Of a stretch of 64,000 nt of DNA, positions 1 to 8,529 are shown piece by piece; position 1 is the stretch's first letter, and each line of letters starts with the position of its first letter. The DNA is taken from the NCBI RefSeq assembly GCF_001187505.1, contig NZ_CP012150.1, forward strand, positions 4,650,001 to 4,714,000, in the 5' to 3' direction. Below the pieces are notes generated by a model, which saw only the letters and a list, made by a program, of their open reading frames with translations, was not told the DNA's origin and searched no databases. The DNA comes from Mycolicibacterium goodii. GTDB lineage: Bacteria; Actinomycetota; Actinomycetes; Mycobacteriales; Mycobacteriaceae. A program made the translations under genes and the position numbers.

Positions 1-1084
1 TGTTCCAGTTGTATTCGGCGCTGCCCGCCTGGATCTGGTTGAAGCCCTGCGCGTAGGCGACGATCTTCGACGCGTAGAGGGCCTGCCGCACGCTCTCGAT
101 GAACTCCGCGGCGTCGGACGGTTTGGCGCCCAACTGCCCGGACGCCAGACCGGCGGTCGCCTTGCGCTGCGGCACCGAGCCCGACAGCGCGCGGGCGAAC
201 ACCGCCTCGGCGATACCGGTCACCGGAACCCCGAGGTCCAGGGCGGACTTCACCGTCCACCGGCCGGTGCCCTTCTGTTCGGCCTCGTCGACGATCACGT
301 CGACCAGCGGCTTGCCGGTCTTGGCATCGGTCTGGCGCAGGACCTTAGCGGTGATCTCCACCAGGAAGCTGTCCAGGTCGCCGCGGTTCCATTCGTCGAA
401 CACGTCGGCGATCTCGCCCGCGGTCATGCCGAGGCCGTCGCGCAGCAACTGGTAGGCCTCGCCGATCAGCTGCATGTCGGAGTACTCGATGCCGTTGTGC
501 ACCATCTTCACGAAGTGCCCGGCACCGTCGGGACCGATGTGCGTGCAGCACGGCACACCGTCGACGTGTGCGGAGATCTCCTCCAGCAGCGGGCCGAGGC
601 TCTTGTAGGACTCGGCCGGGCCGCCCGGCATGATCGACGGGCCGTTGAGCGCGCCTTCCTCACCGCCGGAGATGCCCGCGCCGACGAAGTGCAGGCCGCG
701 CTCGCGCATCGCGGCCTCGCGGCGGATGGTGTCGGTGTAGAGCGCGTTGCCGCCGTCGATGATGATGTCGCCGGGTTCCATCGCGTCGGCCAGCTCGTTG
801 ATCACCGCGTCGGTGGCCTCGCCCGCCTTGACCATGATCAGCACGCGGCGCGGTTTCTCCAGCGCGTCGAGGAATTCCTCGATGGTCTCGCTGCGGACGA
901 ACTTGCCCTCGGAACCGTGCTCGGCGAGCAGCGCATCGGTCTTGGCGATCGACCGGTTGTGCAGGGCCACCGTGTAGCCGTGCCTGGCGAAGTTGCGGGC
1001 GATGTTGGATCCCATCACCGCAAGGCCGGTGACGCCGATCTGCGCAGTGCCGGTGGTGCTCGACGGGGAACTCGATGCGGTCAT
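1..1084 (-). CDS. gnd: 6-phosphogluconate dehydrogenase, decarboxylating (3' end beyond window)
   Basis: This cytosolic enzyme of the oxidative pentose-phosphate pathway converts 6-phosphogluconate to ribulose 5-phosphate with reduction of NAD(P)+. About 361 N-terminal residues are visible and the C-terminus lies past base 1. An N-terminal dinucleotide fold reads GVTGLAVMGSN. It is followed by GGNALYTDT, the substrate loop SGGEEGALNGPSIMPGG and the catalytic HFVKMVHNG with Lys and His/Asn in place. The ATG at 1084 opens MTASSSPS. Gene order with blaR/blaI matches Rv1844c (gnd1)-Rv1845c-Rv1846c of M. tuberculosis. The frame is intact across the visible part. Confidence 0.95.
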   Translation of the reverse strand, partial: MTASSSPSSTTGTAQIGVTGLAVMGSNIARNFARHGYTVALHNRSIAKTDALLAEHGSEGKFVRSETIEEFLDALEKPRRVLIMVKAGEATDAVINELADAMEPGDIIIDGGNALYTDTIRREAAMRERGLHFVGAGISGGEEGALNGPSIMPGGPAESYKSLGPLLEEISAHVDGVPCCTHIGPDGAGHFVKMVHNGIEYSDMQLIGEAYQLLRDGLGMTAGEIADVFDEWNRGDLDSFLVEITAKVLRQTDAKTGKPLVDVIVDEAEQKGTGRWTVKSALDLGVPVTGIAEAVFARALSGSVPQRKATAGLASGQLGAKPSDAAEFIESVRQALYASKIVAYAQGFNQIQAGSAEYNWN

Positions 1085-1151
1085 GCAGGACCTTTCATTG
1101 TTTTGTTGTGGTGATGCGTTTTGTTCTGGTGAACGCCGCGGATGTCGGAAT

Positions 1152-2108
1152 CTATGTCAGACCCGAGAACAGGCGATGCAGTTCGGTGAGCCAGGGGACG
1201 GCCACGGCGAAGGTCGGCACCACCAGGATGGCCACGGCCGCGAGGTAGGCGACGATCGACAGCGCCAGGCTGTTGGGCTTGCCGCCGAGTCGGCGCACCC
1301 GGATCACGGTGGTCGGCCCGCCCGCGGCGAGCGCACCGGACGGTGCGCGGCCCGCGGCGCAGGTGACCAGCGCACGGGCCAGGGGAGTGGGTCCGGCGAT
1401 CCGCACGGCGGCGTCGTCGGCGAGCAGTTCGATGAGCAACCGCACCGCGTCCAGCGCGCTGGCGCTGCGGACGAACCGGGGGAACGCGGCGTGCACGGCG
1501 GTGAACATCTCCAGCACCAGGTCGTGCCGGGCCCGCAGATGCGCGCGTTCGTGGCTGAGGATCGCGTCGACCTCGTCGGGTGTGAGGGTGTCGAGGGTGC
1601 CCTCGCTGACCACCACGCGGCTGCGGACCCCGGGCAGGCAGTAGGCGAGCGGTTGTGCGACGTCGAGGATGCGCAGCCCACTGGCCGGGGTGCGCAGATG
1701 GGCGGGGACCGCGTCGCGGGACTTGCTGAGCAGGTCCACCATCATGCGGTGGTGTGCGCGGCGACGGCGGGTGGCGACGGCCACCTGGATGATCGCGACG
1801 CACAACCGGGCGCCGATGAACAGCGTCAGGCTGAACACCACGACGTAGGCGAGCCACAGCGGCCAGCCCAGGGCGTCGATCTCACTCGTGATGGTCGCGG
1901 TCGGTCGGCCGTCGGGGCCGGGAACGAACAGCCGGCTGGCGATGGCGATACCTGCGGAGAACGCCGACAGCACCGCGGCCAGGGCGATCGACTGCCACAG
2001 CACGATTGCCGCGCGCGGCGCCCGCAACGGCCACGAGGCCCGCGCCAGCACCGCGGGCACTGGACCAACCAGCGCCAGTGCTACGAGGGTGAAGGCCAGC
2101 GCGGACAC
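1152..2108 (-). CDS. M56-family (BlaR1-like) membrane zinc metallopeptidase
   Basis: This is a 318-residue integral membrane protein with the peptidase M56 motif SHERAH (HExxH) near residue 185, preceded by VVSEGTLDTL and TPDEVDAI. Hydrophobic segments lie near residues 1-22, 33-60, 80-110 and 290-312. In BlaR1/MecR1 systems such a peptidase acts on the partner repressor BlaI. The large C-terminal penicillin-sensor domain of true BlaR1 is missing, so any stimulus need not be a beta-lactam. It lies 14 bp downstream of blaI on the same strand, matching Rv1845c, so the two are likely co-transcribed. Confidence 0.88.
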   Translation of the reverse strand: MSALAFTLVALALVGPVPAVLARASWPLRAPRAAIVLWQSIALAAVLSAFSAGIAIASRLFVPGPDGRPTATITSEIDALGWPLWLAYVVVFSLTLFIGARLCVAIIQVAVATRRRRAHHRMMVDLLSKSRDAVPAHLRTPASGLRILDVAQPLAYCLPGVRSRVVVSEGTLDTLTPDEVDAILSHERAHLRARHDLVLEMFTAVHAAFPRFVRSASALDAVRLLIELLADDAAVRIAGPTPLARALVTCAAGRAPSGALAAGGPTTVIRVRRLGGKPNSLALSIVAYLAAVAILVVPTFAVAVPWLTELHRLFSGLT

Positions 2109-2122
2109 GCGGTTAGTGTCCC

Positions 2123-2539
2123 TCAGCCGGTACCCGAATTACCAGTCGGTGGCAGAACCCGCTGCTTGCTCTCGAGCTCCTCCAGCGCGCGGCGCAACGC
2201 CGCGGCTTCGTCGACACCGACACGTTCGACGAAATGGACCAGCGCGGCCTGGCGACTGCCGGAGTCCGCGGCCTGGTCGAGGGCGTCGACCATGAGACCG
2301 GCGACCAGTTCGTCGCGCCCGTGGGTGGGCGCGTAGCGGTGCGCGCGGTCGTCGCGGTGCTGGACGACGAGGTTCTTCTTCGCCAGTCGCTGCAGCACCG
2401 TCATGATCGTCGTGTAGGCCAAGTCGCGACGGGCGGCCAGCGCCTCGTGCACTTGGCGCACAGTCTGTGGTTCGGGAGCTGCCCAGAGATGGTCCATCAC
2501 CTCGCGCTCCAGCTCCCCAAGACGCGTCAATTTGGCCAT
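2123..2539 (-). CDS. blaI: BlaI/MecI-family winged-helix repressor
   Basis: This 138-residue protein matches the Penicillinase_R family. The N-terminus MAKLTRLGELEREVM leads into a winged helix (residues about 8-80, with YTTIMTVLQRLAKKNLV as recognition helix and wing). The C-terminal part is an acidic dimerisation and cleavage region. The ATG at 2539 has the ribosome site AGGAGAG about 10 nt upstream. M. tuberculosis BlaI (Rv1846c) represses blaC, sigC and its own operon. Duplicated GCGTACTAC sites just upstream (2570-2589) suggest autoregulation. The following gene encodes the M56 peptidase that would relieve repression. Confidence 0.92.
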   Translation of the reverse strand: MAKLTRLGELEREVMDHLWAAPEPQTVRQVHEALAARRDLAYTTIMTVLQRLAKKNLVVQHRDDRAHRYAPTHGRDELVAGLMVDALDQAADSGSRQAALVHFVERVGVDEAAALRRALEELESKQRVLPPTGNSGTG

Positions 2540-2569
2540 GTTCGTTCACTCTCCTGAGAAGTAAAGCCA

Positions 2570-2589
2570 GCGTACTACGGGCGTACTAC
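2570..2589. promoter_or_regulatory. Candidate BlaI operator, two direct repeats in 11-bp phase
   Basis: GCGTACTAC occurs at 2570-2578 and 2581-2589, exactly 11 bp (one helical turn) apart, 31 bp upstream of the blaI start codon. BlaI operators of actinobacteria and staphylococci contain TAC/GTA half sites. Assignment to BlaI is an inference from position and half-site resemblance. Confidence 0.45.
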
Positions 2590-2717
2590 CGCGTGTCGTA
2601 TGCATCGGCGAGCAATTGCTCAACCCGGCCTGCACGACCCGGATTTCAAGGTCAGAGGCCGTCCGCGCACCGGCTGTGAATCCAGTCACAGGCCCTGGCC
2701 ACTCGGACGCGCATGAC

Positions 2718-2736
2718 TATAGTAAGGCTAACCTAA
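2718..2736 (+). promoter_or_regulatory. IdeR iron box
   Basis: TATAGTAAGGCTAACCTAA matches the 19-bp mycobacterial IdeR consensus at 15 of 19 positions, with the whole right half AGGCTAACCTAA perfect. It lies 25 bp upstream of the ATG at 2762, where Fe-bound IdeR would block transcription. This predicts induction of the FhuF-like gene under iron limitation. Confidence 0.8.
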
Positions 2737-2761
2737 GTGCGATGGAGAGTCTGGAGGTGAC

Positions 2762-3532
2762 ATGACGGTCTTGATCGAAGACCCGCTGATCGCGGGTATG
2801 GCCATCAAGCGGACCCTGCCGCTGCATGAGTCCAGCCGGCGTCTGCGCGAGCTGTATCCCGAATGTCCGCGGGTCTACGGTGTGGCCGTCATGGGCGACC
2901 TGTCGCGCCGCCGCTGGTGGCCGCTGACGGAGGCGCTGACCGCCGACCGGCTGCAGGCCATGTTCGACGCCGGTGTCGCCGAGACCGACAACCGGCCCGC
3001 GGTGGCCCAGCAGCTCGCCACGACGCTCGCCCACGTCGTGATCGGACGGGTGATCCCGCTGCTGGTCCTGGAGGGGCGAGCGTGGGACACGGGTCTGGAG
3101 AATCTCTGGGTCCACGTCGACTCGGAAGGTGCCATCGACTGGGTGGGCGTCGTCGACCCGACGGTGCGCGCGCTGCCGTCGGATCCGTACTTCTCCCGCG
3201 GGCCCGCCCGGATCGCCGACGCGGCATCGGAGGGCATCGTCGCGCTTCCCGGTGAGGCCGCGCTGACGACGTGGGTCGCGCACCGGAGTCACCGGGCCCT
3301 CGAGCCGTTGTTCGAGCGGCTCGCCCGGATCAGCGCGGGGGCCGTCTCGACCACCGCGATGTGGCACATGGTCGGCGGGGCCGTCGTCGGCGCCGCCACC
3401 CAGATCCCGCTGCTGGCCGGGTCCAGCGAGGCCGAGAGCATGCGCCGGGGTCAGGCCGTGCTGGATGCGCTGGTCGGCTTCGGTCTCCCGGTCCGTGGCG
3501 CGAGCCGCGCAGGGAAGGTCTTGCTTAATTAG
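2762..3532 (+). CDS. FhuF-like putative siderophore-iron reductase lacking the C-terminal Cys cluster
   Basis: This 256-residue cytosolic protein starts at ATG 2762 behind a good ribosome site (GGAGGTGAC). Its layout resembles FhuF-type ferric-siderophore reductases: a region around ADRLQAMFDAGVAE, then HVVIGRVIPLLVLEG, then a late helix AMWHMVGGAVVGAATQIPLL followed by SEAESMRRGQAVLDALV, the counterpart of the FhuF segment before its [2Fe-2S] site. The protein ends GKVLLN with no Cys cluster; its only Cys is near residue 36. The IdeR box immediately upstream supports an iron role. It may be a cluster-less FhuF relative or a different siderophore-handling protein. It interrupts the Rv1846c-Rv1847 backbone order. 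Confidence 0.6.
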   Translation: MTVLIEDPLIAGMAIKRTLPLHESSRRLRELYPECPRVYGVAVMGDLSRRRWWPLTEALTADRLQAMFDAGVAETDNRPAVAQQLATTLAHVVIGRVIPLLVLEGRAWDTGLENLWVHVDSEGAIDWVGVVDPTVRALPSDPYFSRGPARIADAASEGIVALPGEAALTTWVAHRSHRALEPLFERLARISAGAVSTTAMWHMVGGAVVGAATQIPLLAGSSEAESMRRGQAVLDALVGFGLPVRGASRAGKVLLN

Positions 3533-3547
3533 GGCAGCCTTGCCTAT
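3529..3547 (-). promoter_or_regulatory. Second, weaker IdeR-like box overlapping the fhuF-like stop codon
   Basis: On the minus strand this reads ATAGGCAAGGCTGCCCTAA, 14 of 19 matches to the IdeR consensus, with the AGGCT core and CCTAA arm intact. No convincing gene starts just beyond it on either strand before the terminator at 3618, so its target is unclear. Confidence 0.4.
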
Positions 3548-3617
3548 CATATGAACATCGAGACCAACGGACCGCGCCGGAGTCCTGAGGGCTGCAGAGA
3601 CCCCCGGTCCACGCGAA

Positions 3618-3648
3618 GGGCGGGTCCCGCATCAAGCGGGACCCGCCC
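3618..3648 (+). terminator. Intrinsic terminator after the FhuF-like gene
   Basis: GGGCGGGTCCCGC and GCGGGACCCGCCC form a perfect 13-bp stem with the 5-nt loop ATCAA, followed by GCATCTTTG. The stem is strong and the T-run short, as is usual in mycobacteria. It separates the iron-regulated gene from the thioesterase gene. Confidence 0.8.
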
Positions 3649-3684
3649 GCATCTTTGTCGGCGTCGCCCGTGTAGACACATCTC

Positions 3685-4092
3685 GTGACGACAGATGCAA
3701 ACGCCGCGATCGGCAAGGGGTTCGACGCCCAGATCGGCCTGCACTACGCAGAACTCGGCCCCGACGGCGGCCGCGCCCACCTGACGATCACCGACAATCT
3801 GCTGCAGCCGTGGGGCATCGTGCACGGCGGCGTGTACTGCGCCATCATCGAGAGCCTCGCGAGCGTGTCCGGCCACACCTGGTTGTCGGAGAACGGCGGC
3901 GGCACGGTCGTCGGCGTCAACAACAACACCGACTTCCTGCGCGCGATCGGCGCGGGCACGGTCACCGCGGTGTCGACGCCGATCCACCGCGGCCGCCGCC
4001 AGCAGCTCTGGCTGATCACCATCACCGACGAGAACGACCGCACCGTGGCGCGGGGGCAGGTGCGGCTGCAGAACCTGCCCGCCGAGTCCTGA
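3685..4092 (+). CDS. PaaI-type hotdog-fold thioesterase (Rv1847-like)
   Basis: This 135-residue single hotdog-fold protein contains the PaaI-type motif [17 protein letters not shown] (residues about 47-63), with the HGG turn and downstream acidic residue typical of 4-hydroxybenzoyl-CoA/PaaI thioesterases. It probably hydrolyses an acyl- or aryl-CoA, but the substrate is unknown. The GTG at 3685 (MTTDANAA) follows the terminator of the previous gene. It precedes ureA, as Rv1847 does in M. tuberculosis, and the 82-bp gap leaves co-transcription open. Confidence 0.85.
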   Translation: MTTDANAAIGKGFDAQIGLHYAELGPDGGRAHLTITDNLLQPWGIVHGGVYCAIIESLASVSGHTWLSENGGGTVVGVNNNTDFLRAIGAGTVTAVSTPIHRGRRQQLWLITITDENDRTVARGQVRLQNLPAES

Positions 4093-4174
4093 CCGACGCG
4101 TCGACGAGCGGTGTGAGAACTCACTGCACCGCCTGGGCTGCCGAACGACTCGGCTCATGGCAATATCGCCCACT

Positions 4175-4477
4175 ATGCGCCTGACCCCGCATGAACAGGA
4201 TGGCTTGCTGATCTCGTATGCCGCCGAACTGGCCCGCCGCAGGCGGGCGCGAGGACTGCGGCTCAACCACCCGGAAGCCGTCGCGGTGATCACCGATCAC
4301 CTGCTCGAAGGCGCCCGAGACGGCCGCACCGTCGCCGAGCTGATGGTGAGCGGCCGCAGCGTGCTCACCCGCGACGACGTCATGGACGGCGTGCCGGAGA
4401 TGCTGGACGACGTCCAGGTCGAGGCGACGTTCCCCGACGGCACCAAGCTCGTCACCGTCCACCAGCCAATCGCATGA
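4175..4477 (+). CDS. ureA: Urease subunit gamma
   Basis: The predicted product is 100 residues beginning [12 protein letters not shown], the standard length and start for UreA. An in-frame ATG at 4157 would add six residues, but neither start has a clear ribosome site. The conserved [17 protein letters not shown] and YP-less [21 protein letters not shown] segments are present. UreA packs with UreB and UreC in the (UreABC)3 nickel enzyme that hydrolyses urea to ammonia and carbamate. The last 4 bp overlap ureB (ATGA). Confidence 0.95.
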   Translation: MRLTPHEQDGLLISYAAELARRRRARGLRLNHPEAVAVITDHLLEGARDGRTVAELMVSGRSVLTRDDVMDGVPEMLDDVQVEATFPDGTKLVTVHQPIA

Positions 4478-4812
4478 GCGCCGAGCAGCAGCCAGGGCCG
4501 GTGGTGCCCGGCGAAGTCGTGCACGGCGACGGCGACATCGAAATCAACGCCGGCGCACCACGGCTCACCCTCGACGTGGTCAACACCGGTGACCGGCCGG
4601 TGCAGGTGGGCAGCCATGTGCACCTGCCGCAGGCCAACTCCGCGCTGGAGTTCGACCGGTCGGCCGCACACGGCCACCGCCTCGACGTGCCCGCCGGAAC
4701 CGCCGTGCGGTTCGAACCCGGTGTGGCGCAACGTGTCACGCTGGTGCCGTTGCGCGGCACCCGCGAGGTGTACGGCCTGAGCACCAATCCACCAGGGAGG
4801 CTGGACGGCTGA
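4474..4812 (+). CDS. ureB: Urease subunit beta
   Basis: This 112-residue structural subunit contains the canonical stretches [16 protein letters not shown] and [18 protein letters not shown], then [23 protein letters not shown]. It starts in a 4-bp overlap with ureA and its stop overlaps the ureC start by one base, indicating translational coupling. It has no catalytic residues and shapes the entrance of the UreC active site. Confidence 0.96.
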   Translation: MSAEQQPGPVVPGEVVHGDGDIEINAGAPRLTLDVVNTGDRPVQVGSHVHLPQANSALEFDRSAAHGHRLDVPAGTAVRFEPGVAQRVTLVPLRGTREVYGLSTNPPGRLDG

Positions 4813-6533
4813 TGACCGCATTGTCACGCGACCGGTATGCCGCGCTGTACGGCCCGACGGCGGGCGACCGCATCAGGCTGGCCGACACCGACCTGTTCAT
4901 CGAGATCACCGAGGACCGCAGCGGCGGGCCCGCCTCAGCCGGCGACGAGGCCGTGTTCGGCGGCGGCAAGGTGCTGCGCGAGTCGATGGGGCAGGGCCGG
5001 GCCACCCGTGCCGACGGCGCACCCGACACCGTCATCACCGGCGCGGTGATTCTCGACCACTGGGGAATCATCAAGGCCGACATCGGGATCCGTGACGGCC
5101 GCATCGTGGCGATCGGCAAGGCGGGTAACCCCGACATCATGTCCGGCGTGCACCCCGACCTCGTGGTCGGCCCGTCCACCGAGATCATCGCGGGCAACGG
5201 ACGCATCGTCACCGCGGGTGCCATCGACTGTCACGTACACCTGATCTGCCCGCAGATCATGGACGAGGCGCTCGGCGGCGGCATCACCACGATCATCGGC
5301 GGCGGCACCGGACCGGCCGAGGGCACCAAGGCCACCACGGTCACACCGGGCGCGTGGCATCTGGCCCGCATGCTCGAATCCCTGGACTCATGGCCGGTGA
5401 ACATCGTGCTGCTGGGCAAGGGAAACACCGTCAGCGCCGAGTCGATGTGGGAGCAGTTGCGCGGCGGCGCAGCCGGATTCAAGCTGCACGAGGACTGGGG
5501 TTCCACCCCGGCGGCGGTCGACGCGTGCCTGACGGTGTGCGACGCCGCGGGCGTGCAGGCCGCCATCCACACCGACACGCTCAACGAGATGGGCTTCGTC
5601 GAGGACACCCTGGCCGCCATCAAGGGCCGCTCGATCCACGCGTATCACACCGAGGGCGCGGGCGGCGGCCACGCACCGGACATCATCACGGTGGCGGGAC
5701 ATCCGAACGTGCTGCCCAGTTCCACCAATCCGACCCGGCCGCACACCGTCAACACCCTCGATGAGCATCTGGACATGTTGATGGTGTGCCATCACCTCAA
5801 CCCCAGTGTCCCCGAGGATCTGGCGTTCGCCGAGAGCCGGATCCGCCCCTCGACCATCGCCGCGGAGGACCTGCTGCACGACATCGGGGCGATCTCGATG
5901 ATCGGCAGCGACGCGCAGGCCATGGGTCGCATCGGCGAGGTGGTGCTGCGCACCTGGCAGACCGCGCACGTGATGAAGCGGCGCCGCGGGTTCCTGCCGG
6001 GCGACGCCACCGCCGACAACATGCGGGCCCGCCGGTATGTCGCCAAGTACACGATCTGTCCCGCGATCGCGCACGGCCTCGACGGCGAGATCGGCTCGGT
6101 CGAGGTCGGCAAGCTCGCCGATCTCGTGCTGTGGGAACCGGCATTCTTCGGGGTGCGCCCGCATGCGGTGCTCAAGGGCGGCATGATCGCGTGGGCCGCG
6201 ATGGGTGACGCCAACGCGTCGATCCCCACCCCGCAGCCGGTGCTGCCGCGGCCCATGTTCGGCGCCGCACCCGCCGCCGCGGCCGCCACCTCGGTGCACT
6301 TCGTCGCACCGCAGGCCATCGAGGACGGCCTGGCCGAGCGTATCGACGTCCGGCGAGAACTCGTGGCGGTCAAGGATGTCCGTAAGGTCGGCAAGGCCCA
6401 GATGCCGCTCAACGACGCGCTGCCGCGCATCGAGGTCGAACCCGACACCTTCACGGTGCGCATCGACGGTGAGGTGTGGCAGGAACAACCGGCCACCGAA
6501 CTGCCCATGGCGCAGCGATACTTCCTGTTCTAG
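4812..6533 (+). CDS. ureC: Urease subunit alpha (catalytic)
   Basis: The 573-residue length is normal for the family. The amidohydrolase metal site is complete: the HxH motif in DCHVHLICP, the carbamylated Lys in GFKLHEDWG, the downstream metal His in IHTDTLNE and [13 protein letters not shown], the flap [14 protein letters not shown] with the catalytic His, and the Asp ligand in [11 protein letters not shown]. It binds two Ni2+ delivered by UreD-UreF-UreG. Urea nitrogen scavenging and acid resistance are the known roles in mycobacteria. It is part of one tight ureABCFGD operon. Confidence 0.97.
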   Translation: MTALSRDRYAALYGPTAGDRIRLADTDLFIEITEDRSGGPASAGDEAVFGGGKVLRESMGQGRATRADGAPDTVITGAVILDHWGIIKADIGIRDGRIVAIGKAGNPDIMSGVHPDLVVGPSTEIIAGNGRIVTAGAIDCHVHLICPQIMDEALGGGITTIIGGGTGPAEGTKATTVTPGAWHLARMLESLDSWPVNIVLLGKGNTVSAESMWEQLRGGAAGFKLHEDWGSTPAAVDACLTVCDAAGVQAAIHTDTLNEMGFVEDTLAAIKGRSIHAYHTEGAGGGHAPDIITVAGHPNVLPSSTNPTRPHTVNTLDEHLDMLMVCHHLNPSVPEDLAFAESRIRPSTIAAEDLLHDIGAISMIGSDAQAMGRIGEVVLRTWQTAHVMKRRRGFLPGDATADNMRARRYVAKYTICPAIAHGLDGEIGSVEVGKLADLVLWEPAFFGVRPHAVLKGGMIAWAAMGDANASIPTPQPVLPRPMFGAAPAAAAATSVHFVAPQAIEDGLAERIDVRRELVAVKDVRKVGKAQMPLNDALPRIEVEPDTFTVRIDGEVWQEQPATELPMAQRYFLF

Positions 6534-7169
6534 ATGACCAGCCTGACCACGCTTCTCACCCTGGCCGACTCCCGCCTGCCGACCGGGGGACACGTGCACT
6601 CCGGTGGCGTGGAGGAAGCGGTGGCCGGCGGGCTGCTCACCGATCTGCCGACGCTGCGCGCCTATCTCGTGCGGCGCATCCGAAGTCACGGGCTGGTGGC
6701 GGCGTCGGTCGCGGCCGCCGTACACGACGGCACCCTCACCCCGGAGAGCGCCGACGCCGAAACCGATGCCCGCACACCCTCACCCGCGGCGCGTGACGCG
6801 TCCCGAGCGCAGGGCCGCGGTCTGGTCCGCCTGGCCAGGAGGGTATGGCCCGACGGCCCGTGGCAGGCACTGGGGACCCGCCCGCACCTCGCGGTCGCCG
6901 CGGGGGCGGTGGGCGCGGTGAGCGGCCTCGACGAGCTGCAGACCGCGCTGTCGGTGGTCTACACCACGATGACCGGGTCGGCGACCGCCGCCCAGCGATT
7001 GTTGGCGCTCGACCCCGGTGACGTCGCCGCGGTCACCTTCGAGCTGGCGCCGGTGTGCGACGCCGTCGCCGAAGAGGCCACCGTCAGGCTTGCCGACCTG
7101 TCCGACCCCTTGCTCGACGTGTTGGCGCAACGTCACGCCGAACGTGACCGACCGCTGTTCGTCTCCTGA
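6534..7169 (+). CDS. ureF: Urease accessory protein UreF
   Basis: This 211-residue helical chaperone begins [20 protein letters not shown], typical of UreF with its SRLP(T/I)GG motif. Its ATG follows the ureC stop directly with no gap. UreF forms the UreD-UreF complex and recruits GTP-loaded UreG for nickel insertion into UreC. The gene order C-F-G-D is the mycobacterial arrangement. Confidence 0.93.
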   Translation: MTSLTTLLTLADSRLPTGGHVHSGGVEEAVAGGLLTDLPTLRAYLVRRIRSHGLVAASVAAAVHDGTLTPESADAETDARTPSPAARDASRAQGRGLVRLARRVWPDGPWQALGTRPHLAVAAGAVGAVSGLDELQTALSVVYTTMTGSATAAQRLLALDPGDVAAVTFELAPVCDAVAEEATVRLADLSDPLLDVLAQRHAERDRPLFVS

Positions 7170-7197
7170 TTTCTGCTCGCATCCCGAAAGGTTCGTC

Positions 7198-7884
7198 ATG
7201 CCACCGCATTTCCTCGACGGTGAACCCCACACCCACGTCGATCGCCCGAAGCGGGTCCGCACACCCGGTGAGCCCCTGCGGATCGGGGTCGGGGGACCGG
7301 TCGGCTCGGGCAAGACCGCGCTCGTGGCCGCGCTGTGCCGCCAGTTGCGCGACGAACTGTCGCTCGCGGTGCTCACCAACGACATCTACACCACCGAGGA
7401 CGCGGACTTCCTGCGGCGAAACGCGGTGCTGCCGGACGAGCGCATCGCGGCCGTACAGACCGGAGGCTGCCCGCACACCGCGATCCGCGACGACATCACC
7501 GCCAACCTCGACGCGATCGACGACCTGATCGAGACGAATCCGGGGCTCGACCTCATCCTGGTCGAATCCGGCGGCGACAACCTCACCGCGACGTTCTCGT
7601 CGGGTCTGGTGGACGTGCAGATCTTCGTCGTCGACGTGGCAGGCGGCGACAAGGTGCCCCGCAAGGGCGGTCCCGGTGTGACGTTCTCGGATCTGTTGGT
7701 GGTCAACAAGACCGACCTGGCGCCGCTGGTGGGTGCCGATCTGGACGTGATGCGCCGCGACGCGGCCAAGGTGCGCGGGGACCGGCCGACCGCGCTGATC
7801 TCGCTGACCGAGGACCCGACCGCAGGGCCGGTGCTGGCCTGGGTGCGCGACCAACTGCGGGTCGCGGCGGCGCAGACGGTGTGA
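7198..7884 (+). CDS. ureG: Urease accessory GTPase UreG
   Basis: The product is 228 residues. The SIMIBI-class P-loop [14 protein letters not shown] is near residue 37, and [13 protein letters not shown], the nickel-binding CPH (in [11 protein letters not shown]) and the base-recognition motif NKTDL all follow. The N-terminal extension [15 protein letters not shown] is His-rich and may help hold Ni2+. I chose ATG 7198 because GAAAGG lies 6 nt upstream. UreG hydrolyses GTP to drive nickel transfer to urease. Its stop overlaps the ureD start by one base. Confidence 0.95.
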   Translation: MPPHFLDGEPHTHVDRPKRVRTPGEPLRIGVGGPVGSGKTALVAALCRQLRDELSLAVLTNDIYTTEDADFLRRNAVLPDERIAAVQTGGCPHTAIRDDITANLDAIDDLIETNPGLDLILVESGGDNLTATFSSGLVDVQIFVVDVAGGDKVPRKGGPGVTFSDLLVVNKTDLAPLVGADLDVMRRDAAKVRGDRPTALISLTEDPTAGPVLAWVRDQLRVAAAQTV

Positions 7885-8522
7885 TGCGGTCCGAGGTTCT
7901 CATCGTGGCCCAGCCGGGCCGGCCGCCGCGCATCGAGGCCACCGGAGGGCTCGCCGGACGCCGCACCCAACCGGACACCGTGCATCTGGTGTCGACGGCC
8001 GCCACGCCACTGGGCGGTGACACGCTGCGGGTGCGTGTCGTCGTGGAAGCCGGTGCGCGGCTGCGCATCCGCACCGTCGCGGCGACGCTGGTGCTGCCCG
8101 GGACGCAAACCGTGCAGTCCGACGCCGGTTGGGACATCGAGGCCGCGGGGGAACTCGATGTGGACCCGCAACCGACCGTGGTGGCGGGGGGTTCGGCTCA
8201 CCGCACCGAAACCCGGTTGCAGATCGGCGATTCGGCGCGCGTGCGGATCCGCGAGCAGATCCAGATCGGCAGGTCGAACGAGACGTCGGGGTTCTGGTCG
8301 GGACTGCTGCACGCCGACGCCGGCGCCGCCCCGCTGTTACGTCACCGCATCGAATTGGGCGCAGGCGCCATCGGCGATGACGAGATCGCCGCACCACGCG
8401 CATCCATCAGCGAGATACGTTATCCGGAACCGACTTTCGATGCACCCGGAAAACTGGTCCTGAGCCTGGCCCGCGGCGGCAGCCTGGCCACCTGGCTGGG
8501 TGACCGGCTGCCTGCCGACTAG
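7884..8522 (+). CDS. ureD: Urease accessory protein UreD
   Basis: The product is 212 residues from the ATG whose A is shared with the ureG stop. It shows the UreD features LVSTAATPLGGDTLRVRVVVE, LRTVAATLVLPG-like repeats and EQIQIGRSNETSGFWSGLLH. It is shorter than enterobacterial UreD (about 270), which is normal for mycobacteria. UreD scaffolds the UreF-UreG complex on apo-urease. The gene ends 7 bp from the convergent ndh, so the urease operon has no room for a separate terminator. Confidence 0.92.
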   Translation: MRSEVLIVAQPGRPPRIEATGGLAGRRTQPDTVHLVSTAATPLGGDTLRVRVVVEAGARLRIRTVAATLVLPGTQTVQSDAGWDIEAAGELDVDPQPTVVAGGSAHRTETRLQIGDSARVRIREQIQIGRSNETSGFWSGLLHADAGAAPLLRHRIELGAGAIGDDEIAAPRASISEIRYPEPTFDAPGKLVLSLARGGSLATWLGDRLPAD

Positions 8523-8529
8523 AAGACCG

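Noticed and set aside
3551..3676. ATG-initiated 41-codon frame just after the second IdeR-like box
   Set aside because: It runs through the perfect terminator hairpin at 3618-3648 and encodes an Arg/Pro-rich chain typical of non-coding high-GC sequence.
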